64,000 nucleotides of DNA from an uncultured Pseudohongiella sp. (GTDB taxonomy: Bacteria; Pseudomonadota; Gammaproteobacteria; Pseudomonadales; Pseudohongiellaceae), in NCBI GenBank assembly GCA_951812965.1, contig OX638341.1, positions 186,001-250,000 of the forward strand, given 5' to 3'. Under the pieces are notes generated by a model, which ran no database searches, was not told where the DNA came from, and worked only from the letters and a program-made list of their open reading frames with translations. The position numbers and the translations under genes are program-made. Shown here piece by piece: positions 57,722 to 64,000 of the stretch (within the stretch, counting starts at the first letter, position 1; each line of letters begins with the position of its first letter).

Positions 57722-58531
57722 ATGGCCTTCAACTTTCAATTGCTGCCGGGCTTTCCGTCCCGGCCCCAATTGCGGTCGGCGTTCAGGTTCCGCATATCGC
57801 CGATACTGCGCAACCTGTTGAGCGCCCTCACCGACAGCATCCGCGACCTGACGCCCATAATCACGGTAATCGCTTTCTTCCAGATCGTGGTGCTCGGTCA
57901 GGCGCCCGACGATTTGATGACGATCATCGCCGGAATGCTATGCGTAGCGGCAGGCTTGACCCTGTTCGTAGCCGGGCTCGAAATGGCGTTGTTTCCCCTC
58001 GGTGAAAGCATGGCGAACGGGTTCGTGCACAAGGGCAGCCCCACCGCCCTGCTGGCGTTCGCGTTCGCCCTCGGTTTCGGCACCACGGTCGCCGAACCCG
58101 CGTTAATAGCGGTCTGCGCCGAGGCGGCACGGGCGGCGGCCGAAGCAGGCGTCATCGCCGAAGATCCTGCCGCGATCGCCCGATACGCACTGGAACTGCG
58201 CTATGTCGTCGCCTTTTCCGTCGGCCTCGCCATCGTCATAGGCGTGGTCCGCATCCTCAAGGGCTGGCCGATCCATTGGCTTATCATCGGCGGTTACGTT
58301 CTCGTCGTCGTCATGACCGCTTTCGCTCCGCGGGAGATCATCAGCATCGCCTACGACTCCGGCGCCGTCACCACCTCCACGATCACCGTGCCCATGGTCA
58401 CCGCGCTCGGCGTCGGTCTCGCCAGTTCGATCCGCGGCCGCAATCCGATGCTCGATGGATTCGGACTGATCGCTTTCGCTTCCCTGACGCCGATGATCTT
58501 CGTCATGGGCTATGGCGTGGTCACGAACTGA
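57722..58531 (+). CDS. DUF1538 membrane protein, first copy
   Basis: 269 residues with about seven membrane helices. The family core is [37 protein letters not shown] and [20 protein letters not shown], with a conserved Ser/Thr-rich motif and a Pro in the middle of helices, transporter-like. The frame ends TGATG into the second copy, so the two half-size proteins are coupled; in other bacteria they occur fused as one double-length protein. Likely forms a heterodimeric inner-membrane transporter; substrate unknown. Confidence 0.85.
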   Translation: MAFNFQLLPGFPSRPQLRSAFRFRISPILRNLLSALTDSIRDLTPIITVIAFFQIVVLGQAPDDLMTIIAGMLCVAAGLTLFVAGLEMALFPLGESMANGFVHKGSPTALLAFAFALGFGTTVAEPALIAVCAEAARAAAEAGVIAEDPAAIARYALELRYVVAFSVGLAIVIGVVRILKGWPIHWLIIGGYVLVVVMTAFAPREIISIAYDSGAVTTSTITVPMVTALGVGLASSIRGRNPMLDGFGLIAFASLTPMIFVMGYGVVTN

Positions 58532-59280
58532 TGGACTGGGCCGGACTCACTTTCTCGACCTTGTTCGGCACCTTGCGCGATGTATTGCCCATCGTGCTCG
58601 TCGTGGTCGTGTTCCAGTTCCTCGTGCTGCGCCGGAGCCTGGCCAATCCGGCCCGTGTGCTGACTGGATTCGTATTCGTGGTGCTCGGCATCGTACTGTT
58701 TCTGATCGGCCTGGAAACGGCGATCTTTCCCCTCGGCCGCGGCATGGCCGAGCAACTTATCGCCCAGGCCACCGCCGGCGCCGATGGTCAGGGCTGGCTC
58801 AGTTACGGATGGATTTATCTGTTCGCCTTTGCCATTGGCTTCAGCACCACCATGGCCGAACCCTCGCTGATCGCGGTGGCGGGCAAGGCCGGCGAAATTT
58901 CCGGCGGCTCGGTAGGCGTCCTGGGCCTGCGCATCGCGGTGGCCCTGGGCGTCGCGACCGGAATTACCCTGGGCGTGTACCGGATCATATACGGGCTGCC
59001 GATGCACTGGTTCATCATTGCAGGCTACATTGTAGTGGTGATACAGACCGCCATGGCGCCGCGAAAGATGGTCCCGCTGGCATATGATTCCGGCGGCGTG
59101 ACCACATCCACGGTTACAGTGCCCCTGGTGGCCGCGCTCGGCCTTGGATTGGCCGGGGCGGTGCCGGGGCGCAATCCGCTGATCGACGGTTTCGGGCTGA
59201 TCGCCTTCGCGGCCCCGTTCGCCATCATCAGCGTGCTGGCCTATTCCCAGCTTTCGGTATACATGGCCCGTAAGGGCTGA
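58531..59280 (+). CDS. DUF1538 membrane protein, second copy
   Basis: 249 residues of the same family: LFLIGLETAIFPLGRGMAEQ, IGFSTTMAEPSLIAVAGKAG, LAYDSGGVTTSTVTVPLVAA and [15 protein letters not shown], aligning closely to the first copy, so the pair arose by duplication. About seven helices. The N-terminal extension of the first copy is absent. It begins one base within the previous stop. It is followed by PII-like and CBS genes, regulators of transport elsewhere. Confidence 0.85.
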   Translation: MDWAGLTFSTLFGTLRDVLPIVLVVVVFQFLVLRRSLANPARVLTGFVFVVLGIVLFLIGLETAIFPLGRGMAEQLIAQATAGADGQGWLSYGWIYLFAFAIGFSTTMAEPSLIAVAGKAGEISGGSVGVLGLRIAVALGVATGITLGVYRIIYGLPMHWFIIAGYIVVVIQTAMAPRKMVPLAYDSGGVTTSTVTVPLVAALGLGLAGAVPGRNPLIDGFGLIAFAAPFAIISVLAYSQLSVYMARKG

Positions 59281-59316
59281 ACTGGCCCGAAAGGGCTGGA
59301 CAAGAGGTTACTGCAA

Positions 59317-59667
59317 ATGAATTTCAAACTGATCGTGGCCTTCGTCGATGATCGTCTGACCGACAAGGTCGTCAAGGCGGCACGCGACCACGGAGCAACC
59401 GGAACTACCATTATTCCCACCGCGCGGGGCGAAGGTCTGGACGCGCCGAAAGGCATTTTCGGACTATCGCTGGATTCGCGCCGGGACGTGCTGTTGTTCA
59501 CCGTGGAACAGCATATGAGCCGCCATATACTCGAAGAGATCTGCAAGGCAGGTGAATTTGAGGAAAAGTCGGGCGCCGGGATTGCCATTCAACTCGACGT
59601 CGAAGATGTAGTGGGCGTGTCCGCGCAAGTCGACAGGCTCGCGCAGGAATTGGGCAAGAGAATATGA
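59317..59667 (+). CDS. PII-like regulatory protein
   Basis: 116 residues with a ferredoxin-like PII fold: KLIVAFVDDRLTDKVVKAAR, a T-loop region GTTIIPTARGEGLDAPKGIF, and EQHMSRHILEEICKAGEFEE followed by KSGAGIAIQLDVEDVVG. The T-loop lacks the uridylylated Tyr of GlnB, so it should sense nucleotides without that modification. Cytoplasmic trimer by family. The operon position next to DUF1538 transporters suggests it gates them, as PII-like proteins do for bicarbonate or ammonium transporters. Confidence 0.75.
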   Translation: MNFKLIVAFVDDRLTDKVVKAARDHGATGTTIIPTARGEGLDAPKGIFGLSLDSRRDVLLFTVEQHMSRHILEEICKAGEFEEKSGAGIAIQLDVEDVVGVSAQVDRLAQELGKRI

Positions 59668-59681
59668 CTGGAGGCAAGCAA

Positions 59682-60110
59682 ATGAACGACAACACCGTAG
59701 TGACCGTCCGTGAAGTCATGAACCAGCGCTACATCCGCGTAAACGGAATCGACACCGTGGCGGAAGCGTTCCGGCACATGCGCGAAGCCGACGCGCAATG
59801 CATGCTCGTCGAGCGCCGCGACGAAAACGATGAATACGGACTCGTGCTGCATAACGATATTGCGCGCAAGGTGATCGGACCGGACCGTTCGCCGGAACGC
59901 ATGCGCGTCTACGAAATCATGAGCAAGCCGGTTTTGTCCGTGCATCCGGGCATGAATATACGTTACGCTTCGCGTTTGTTCGAACGATTCCACATCCGGG
60001 TGGCGCCGGTTGTCGAAGCAAGCGAAGTGATCGGTATCGTTACCGACCTTGATATAGTAATGCAGGGTATGGTTCCGGTCGGCGCAGCCGATCAAGAGCG
60101 AAGCTCTTGA
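59682..60110 (+). CDS. Tandem CBS-domain protein
   Basis: 142 residues from ATG 59682, chosen because GGAGG lies seven bases upstream (a start at 59664 would overlap the PII-like stop). Two CBS motifs: VREVMNQRYIRVNGIDTVAE with ADAQCMLVERRDENDEYGLV, and VYEIMSKPVLSVHPGMNIRY with FHIRVAPVVEASEVIGIVTD. CBS pairs bind adenine nucleotides. With the PII-like protein it gives this operon two nucleotide-sensing regulators. Confidence 0.82.
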   Translation: MNDNTVVTVREVMNQRYIRVNGIDTVAEAFRHMREADAQCMLVERRDENDEYGLVLHNDIARKVIGPDRSPERMRVYEIMSKPVLSVHPGMNIRYASRLFERFHIRVAPVVEASEVIGIVTDLDIVMQGMVPVGAADQERSS

Positions 60111-60207
60111 AGGGCCAAACGACTTGCCATGGATGGCAAGGCTGGGGATTAGCGAAGTCGACAAAGTCGCGCCATGGATGGCATGCACAATGATTCGGGA
60201 CGCGAAC

Positions 60208-60459
60208 ATGGACTCAAATACACAAAACAAGAACAATGAATTCAATTTCGAGGAAAAGTTGCAGGATCTCGAGCAACTCGTGACCCGCATGGAAGACGGA
60301 AATCTCGGCCTGGAAGACTCGCTGAAAGCGTTCGAGGACGGGGTGAAGCTGGTCAAGGAATGTCAGCAGGCGCTGGAGGCGGCGGAACAAAAAGTCAAGG
60401 TGCTCACATCCGCGGATGGCGATACCGAGGATCTGAAGCTCGATCCGCCGGCGGACTAG
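60208..60459 (+). CDS. xseB: Exodeoxyribonuclease VII small subunit
   Basis: 83 residues: FEEKLQDLEQLVTRMEDGNL, GLEDSLKAFEDGVKLVKECQ and ALEAAEQKVKVLT form the two-helix XseB fold. Start 60208 gives the family N-terminus; a longer frame to 60124 has no ribosome site. Family role: several copies coat XseA and support single-strand DNA degradation. First in the conserved order xseB-ispA-dxs. Confidence 0.92.
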   Translation: MDSNTQNKNNEFNFEEKLQDLEQLVTRMEDGNLGLEDSLKAFEDGVKLVKECQQALEAAEQKVKVLTSADGDTEDLKLDPPAD

Positions 60460-60476
60460 CGCTCTCCTCTCCAGTC

Positions 60477-61364
60477 ATGACCGATACTTTCGAACAATTT
60501 CAGGCGGCCTGCCGTCGGCGGGTCGACGAATCGATGAAGCGCTGCCTCGACGCGGCCGATTTTCCGTGCCCCGGCCTGGAGGAAGCGATCCGCCACGTGC
60601 TGCTCGCGGGCGGCAAACGCGTGCGGCCATTGCTCGTATACGCTGGCTGCCACGCGCTGGGCGGCGACTTCGAGGACGCCGACGCGGCGGCGTGCGCAGT
60701 CGAATTCATTCATGTCTATTCGTTGGTTCATGACGATCTGCCGGCCCTGGACGATGACGACCTGCGCCGCGGTCGCCCCAGCCTGCACAAGGCTTTCGAC
60801 GAGGCCACCGCGATTCTGGCCGGAGACGCATTGCAGACCATGGCCTTCGAAATCCTCAGTCGGCCTCATGCCGGCAAGGGCGACCGCCTGCGGATGACGC
60901 ACGAGCTCACTCGGGCGGCCGGACCGGCGGGCATGGTGGGAGGACAAGTCAGAGACCTGGCGGCGGACGGGCGCCGGATCTCTCTGGAAGAACTGGAAAC
61001 CACCCATCTGCTCAAGACCGGCGCGCTCATCCAGGCCAGCGTATTGCTCGGCGCGTTGAGCACGGACCGTGCGACTCCCGCACAACTTGAAAGGCTGCGG
61101 GAATACGCGCGCAATATCGGGCTCGCGTTCCAGATTCAGGACGACATTCTCGACGAAGTTTCCGACACCGGTACTCTGGGCAAACCCCAGGGCTCCGACC
61201 GTGACGGCGACAAAGCGACTTATGTCGCCCTGCTCGGGCTGGATTCAGCCCGTGCCCGGGCCGCACAACTGGCAACGAGCGCTGCCGGGGCGCTCGGCGA
61301 ATTCGGTGCGAATGCCGATCCATTGCGTCATCTGGCTGAATATATCGTTGAGAGAGTGAACTGA
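60477..61364 (+). CDS. ispA: Farnesyl diphosphate synthase (geranyltranstransferase)
   Basis: 295 residues. First Asp-rich motif VHDDLPALDDDDLRRGRP, second motif FQIQDDILDE, and GGKRVRPLLVYAGCHALGGD with FDEATAILAGDALQTMAFEI between. Makes farnesyl diphosphate from IPP and DMAPP for quinones and undecaprenyl phosphate. It starts 17 bp after xseB and is followed by dxs after a 213-bp gap with repeats, so dxs probably has its own promoter too. Confidence 0.95.
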   Translation: MTDTFEQFQAACRRRVDESMKRCLDAADFPCPGLEEAIRHVLLAGGKRVRPLLVYAGCHALGGDFEDADAAACAVEFIHVYSLVHDDLPALDDDDLRRGRPSLHKAFDEATAILAGDALQTMAFEILSRPHAGKGDRLRMTHELTRAAGPAGMVGGQVRDLAADGRRISLEELETTHLLKTGALIQASVLLGALSTDRATPAQLERLREYARNIGLAFQIQDDILDEVSDTGTLGKPQGSDRDGDKATYVALLGLDSARARAAQLATSAAGALGEFGANADPLRHLAEYIVERVN

Positions 61365-61416
61365 CTGTCAAGCACAGCCCGCGCTCATCAGTGTAGGTTC
61401 AAATATATGTGAGACC

Positions 61417-61493
61417 GTAGTGGCGAGGCATGCCTCGCCCGCGAACGGCCCCGAAAACGTGCAACTGACGGGCGAGGCATGCCTCGCCCCTAC
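61417..61493. repeat. Inverted pair of REP-like palindromes
   Basis: Left copy 61417-61440 (GTAGTGGCGAGGCATGCCTC...) and right copy 61470-61493 (ending GCCTCGCCCCTAC) are inverted with 29 bp between. GTAG at one end and CTAC at the other are complementary, so the unit resembles a BIME or miniature element of the same family as the copies at 46839 and 57418. It lies between ispA and dxs. No gene is present. Confidence 0.75.
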
Positions 61494-61577
61494 ATGCTGA
61501 AGGCGGGCGCGCTATGTATGTATTCAACATGGGCGATAATGTATTCTCATAAAAAATAAAGTGGAGCCATTGCCAGC

Positions 61578-63488
61578 ATGCTCAAGGAAATACCCACTAC
61601 AAGACCGGAAACGCCCCTGCTTGACGAACTAGATTCTCCGGCAGATCTGCGTGAACTCGAGCTGGAGCAATTGCCGGCTCTGGCGGAAGAACTACGTGCC
61701 TACCTGCTGTATTGCGTGAGCAAGACCGGCGGTCATCTCGGCGCGGGCTTGGGCGTGGTGGAATTGACCATTGCCCTGCATTACGTGTTCGACACTCCCG
61801 CCGACCGGCTTGTCTGGGACGTCGGCCACCAGGCATATCCGCACAAGATTCTCACCGGCCGCCGCGACCGCATGGATACCATGCGCCAGGCCGGCGGTCT
61901 GGCAGCATTTCCGACGCGCTCCGAAAGCGAGTACGACACTTTCGGCGTCGGTCATTCCAGCACTGCCATCAGCGCCGCGATCGGCATGATGATCGGCCGC
62001 CGCATGAACGGCGAGGATCACGATATCGTCGCTGTTGTCGGCGATGGCGCGATGACCGCCGGGATGGCTTTCGAGGGCATGAACCACGCCGCCCATCTGG
62101 ATGAAGACATTATTATCATCCTGAACGACAACAATATGTCCATTTCCGACAATGTGGGCGGATTGTCCAATTATTTCGCGCGTCTTTGGGCCAGCACGCC
62201 TTACAATTTCATTCGCGCCGGCAGCAGGAAAGTGCTCGCCAGGGCGCCGCGCGCACTGCGCGCCGCCGAGAATACCGAAAAGTACATGAAGGGAATGGTG
62301 TCTCCGGGCAACATGTTCGAGCAACTCGGGTTCAACTATATCGGCATGATCGACGGACACAATCTCAACCACTTGCTCGAAGTGCTGAAAAACACCAAGA
62401 GCCTGTCCGGACCCAGGTTGCTGCATGTAGTCACGCGCAAAGGCAAGGGCTACACCGAATCCGAAAACGATCCCTTCGGCATGCACGCCATGGGCAAGGC
62501 GGCGCCGATAAAAGACGTTCGTCAAGCCAGCCAGGGCAAGAACAAGAGTTCGCCGACGTATTCCCAAGTGTTTGGGAAATGGCTGTGCGATGCGGCCCGA
62601 CGCGATGAAAAGCTGGTCGCCATCACTCCGGCCATGGGCGAAGGCTCCGGCATGGTGGAGTTTTCCAGGGAATTTCCGGACCGTTTCCACGATGTCGCCA
62701 TCGCCGAACAGCACTCGCTTACCTTCGGCGCGGGGCTGGCCTGCGAAGGGCTCAAGCCGGTGGTCGCCATTTATTCCACGTTTCTGCAACGGGCCTATGA
62801 CCAGTTTATCCACGACATTACCCTGCAGAATCTCGATGTGCTGTTCGCGATTGACCGGGCCGGCCTGGTCGGAGAAGACGGTCCTACGCATGCCGGCAGC
62901 TTTGACCTTACTTATCTGCGATGCGTCCCCAATATTATTGTGATGGCGCCGAGCAACGAAGAGGAAACCCGGCTGCTGCTTTGCACCGGCTACGATCACG
63001 AGGGCCCGGCCGCGGTGCGTTATCCCCGGGGCAAGGGGCCGGGCGTCGCAACCGGCGGCGAATGGCATACCGTTCCTGTCGGAGAAGCGGTACTCCGGCG
63101 CAGTGGCCATGATGTGGCGATTCTCGCATTCGGCAGCATGGTCGAACCCGCGCTCGTGGCTGCCGAAGAGTTCAATGCCACCCTGTACGACATGCGCTTC
63201 GTCAAACCCATCGACGAGCATGCCATCCGCACGGCCGCCGGCTCGCATGAACTGGTTGTGACCGTAGAAGAAAACGTCGTCATGGGAGGCGCCGGTTCGG
63301 CGGTGAACGAGGTGCTGCTGCGCGACGGCTATCGCATGCCGGTACTCAATCTCGGCCTGCCCGACAAATTCATCGAGCACGGCAAGCCGCCGGAAATGCT
63401 GCGGAACGCCGGACTCGACGCCGCCGGCATCGCCCGCGCGATCCATGAGAAACTGGCCGCGGACAACATTCGTTGCAGTGCAATATGA
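61578..63488 (+). CDS. dxs: 1-deoxy-D-xylulose-5-phosphate synthase
   Basis: 636 residues. Thiamine-diphosphate domain: [60 protein letters not shown] and [16 protein letters not shown]. Transketolase pyrimidine part: [20 protein letters not shown] and [21 protein letters not shown]-terminal domain from about residue 500. Catalyses pyruvate plus glyceraldehyde-3-phosphate to DXP, the first step of the MEP isoprenoid pathway, logically next to ispA. Its stop overlaps the cobO start as ATGA. Confidence 0.97.
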   Translation: MLKEIPTTRPETPLLDELDSPADLRELELEQLPALAEELRAYLLYCVSKTGGHLGAGLGVVELTIALHYVFDTPADRLVWDVGHQAYPHKILTGRRDRMDTMRQAGGLAAFPTRSESEYDTFGVGHSSTAISAAIGMMIGRRMNGEDHDIVAVVGDGAMTAGMAFEGMNHAAHLDEDIIIILNDNNMSISDNVGGLSNYFARLWASTPYNFIRAGSRKVLARAPRALRAAENTEKYMKGMVSPGNMFEQLGFNYIGMIDGHNLNHLLEVLKNTKSLSGPRLLHVVTRKGKGYTESENDPFGMHAMGKAAPIKDVRQASQGKNKSSPTYSQVFGKWLCDAARRDEKLVAITPAMGEGSGMVEFSREFPDRFHDVAIAEQHSLTFGAGLACEGLKPVVAIYSTFLQRAYDQFIHDITLQNLDVLFAIDRAGLVGEDGPTHAGSFDLTYLRCVPNIIVMAPSNEEETRLLLCTGYDHEGPAAVRYPRGKGPGVATGGEWHTVPVGEAVLRRSGHDVAILAFGSMVEPALVAAEEFNATLYDMRFVKPIDEHAIRTAAGSHELVVTVEENVVMGGAGSAVNEVLLRDGYRMPVLNLGLPDKFIEHGKPPEMLRNAGLDAAGIARAIHEKLAADNIRCSAI

Positions 63489-64000
63489 CTGGCGCAACCG
63501 ATCGCACCACACGCCACAAGCGCGCGATGCAGCGCAAGAAGGCACACGTCGACGAGCGCATAGCCGCCGCCACCGAGGACCGGGGCTTGCTGCTCGTGCT
63601 CACCGGCAACGGCAAGGGCAAAAGCTCCTCGGCTTTCGGCATGCTCGCTCGCAGCGTCGGCCACGGCCTGCGCTGCGCCGTTGTGCAATTCATCAAGGGC
63701 ACCTGGGAATGCGGCGAACAATTGCTGTTCGAGGGAAATCCCCTGGTCGAGTTTCATGTCATGGGCACGGGCTTCACCTGGGAGACCCAGGACCGGCAAA
63801 CCGACATTGCCGCCGCCGAGGCGGCCTGGAACAAGGCCGAGGCGATTCTCTCCGACGAGGCAACCGACCTCGTCATTCTCGATGAACTGACCTATATGCT
63901 CACTTACGGCTATCTTGACAAGCCCCAGGTGCTCCAGGCCCTGCGCGAGCGGCCGCCGCGCCAGCATGTCGTTATTACCGGACGCAATGCGGGCCGCGAA
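63485..64000 (+). CDS. cobO: Cob(I)yrinic acid a,c-diamide adenosyltransferase, C-terminus cut by window end
   Basis: The first 172 codons are present and the frame runs off the window. Walker A is [59 protein letters not shown] and [17 protein letters not shown] are the characteristic CobO/BtuR blocks. The final residues ITGRNAGRE are near the usual end, so only a short tail is missing. Transfers adenosyl from ATP to cobalamin precursors. It is coupled to dxs (ATGA). Confidence 0.93.
   Translation, partial: MTGATDRTTRHKRAMQRKKAHVDERIAAATEDRGLLLVLTGNGKGKSSSAFGMLARSVGHGLRCAVVQFIKGTWECGEQLLFEGNPLVEFHVMGTGFTWETQDRQTDIAAAEAAWNKAEAILSDEATDLVILDELTYMLTYGYLDKPQVLQALRERPPRQHVVITGRNAGRE

Noticed and set aside
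57340..57821. Frames with CVFDCHA or DNRTHRDGPVSP repeats
   Set aside because: They follow the 48-bp tandem units in several frames and both strands; no ribosome site or protein-like flank.
60132..60149. Hairpin CTTGCCAT-GG-ATGGCAAG between the CBS gene and xseB
   Set aside because: Perfect 8-bp arms but no T-run and no further copies seen with this sequence; function not supportable.
61692..63545. 617-codon open frame antisense to dxs
   Set aside because: A shadow of GC-rich codon usage; dxs on the other strand has full family motifs.

Overview
The window looks like chromosomal DNA of a free-living or host-associated Gammaproteobacterium, probably marine. This is inferred from the xseB-ispA-dxs order, TonB-dependent receptors with Pho boxes, an RpoE/ChrR pair, cobalt-type nitrile hydratase, Tat-exported molybdenum hydroxylase and PQQ dehydrogenase. 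No rRNA or tRNA gene was seen, so the taxonomy is soft. Most of the window is GC-rich. AT-rich patches at about 33.5-34.5 kb, 37.2-41.2 kb and 43.4-45.0 kb look acquired.

Layout. 0-2.5 kb: a truncated molybdenum-hydroxylase operon (minus strand), then a 23-bp repeat cluster and a DUF4143 AAA-ATPase gene broken by an early TGA. 2.6-14.6 kb: a complete type I-G (formerly I-U) CRISPR-Cas locus, cas3-csx17-csb1-csb2-cas4/1-cas2, followed by a 31-repeat array whose far end abuts an IS21 terminus relic. 15.1-17.6 kb: a secreted cupin, an NHL beta-propeller and a metallo-beta-lactamase-fold protein lacking most metal ligands. 17.7-19.3 kb: Co-type nitrile hydratase with its chaperone. 19.5-25.7 kb: a phosphate-starvation block, a TonB receptor-phoB operon and a secreted repeat protein, both preceded by 11-bp-periodic Pho-box half-sites. 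25.7-30.6 kb: an RpoE-type sigma/ChrR pair diverging from an FAD oxidoreductase-DUF1365-cyclopropane-fatty-acid-synthase-like operon, with matching TGATCC...CGTA promoters on both sides.

30.7-37.2 kb: secreted proteins, a Tat-exported DHDPS-like protein, beta-carbonic anhydrase, a RelE toxin-antitoxin pair and a PQQ dehydrogenase. 37.2-44.7 kb: an AT-rich candidate defence island with a two-TM protein, a GHKL (Hsp90/MutL-type) ATPase translationally coupled to a small companion, and a DNA methyltransferase. It is split by an intact IS21-family element with a 5-bp target duplication. 45-46.8 kb: peroxiredoxin, a parE relic and a VTT membrane protein.

46.9-57.3 kb: one long minus-strand run of lipoprotein hydrolase, TonB receptor, a membrane protein, MAPEG and oppABCDF, readable as an outer-to-inner-membrane uptake pathway for a peptide-like compound. 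57.4-60.1 kb: a composite palindromic repeat, then two DUF1538 membrane proteins with a PII-like and a CBS-domain regulator. 60.2-64 kb: xseB-ispA-dxs and a truncated cobO.

The best candidates for undescribed biology are the GHKL ATPase/companion/methyltransferase module, the DUF1538-PII-CBS operon and the Pho-controlled receptor system.
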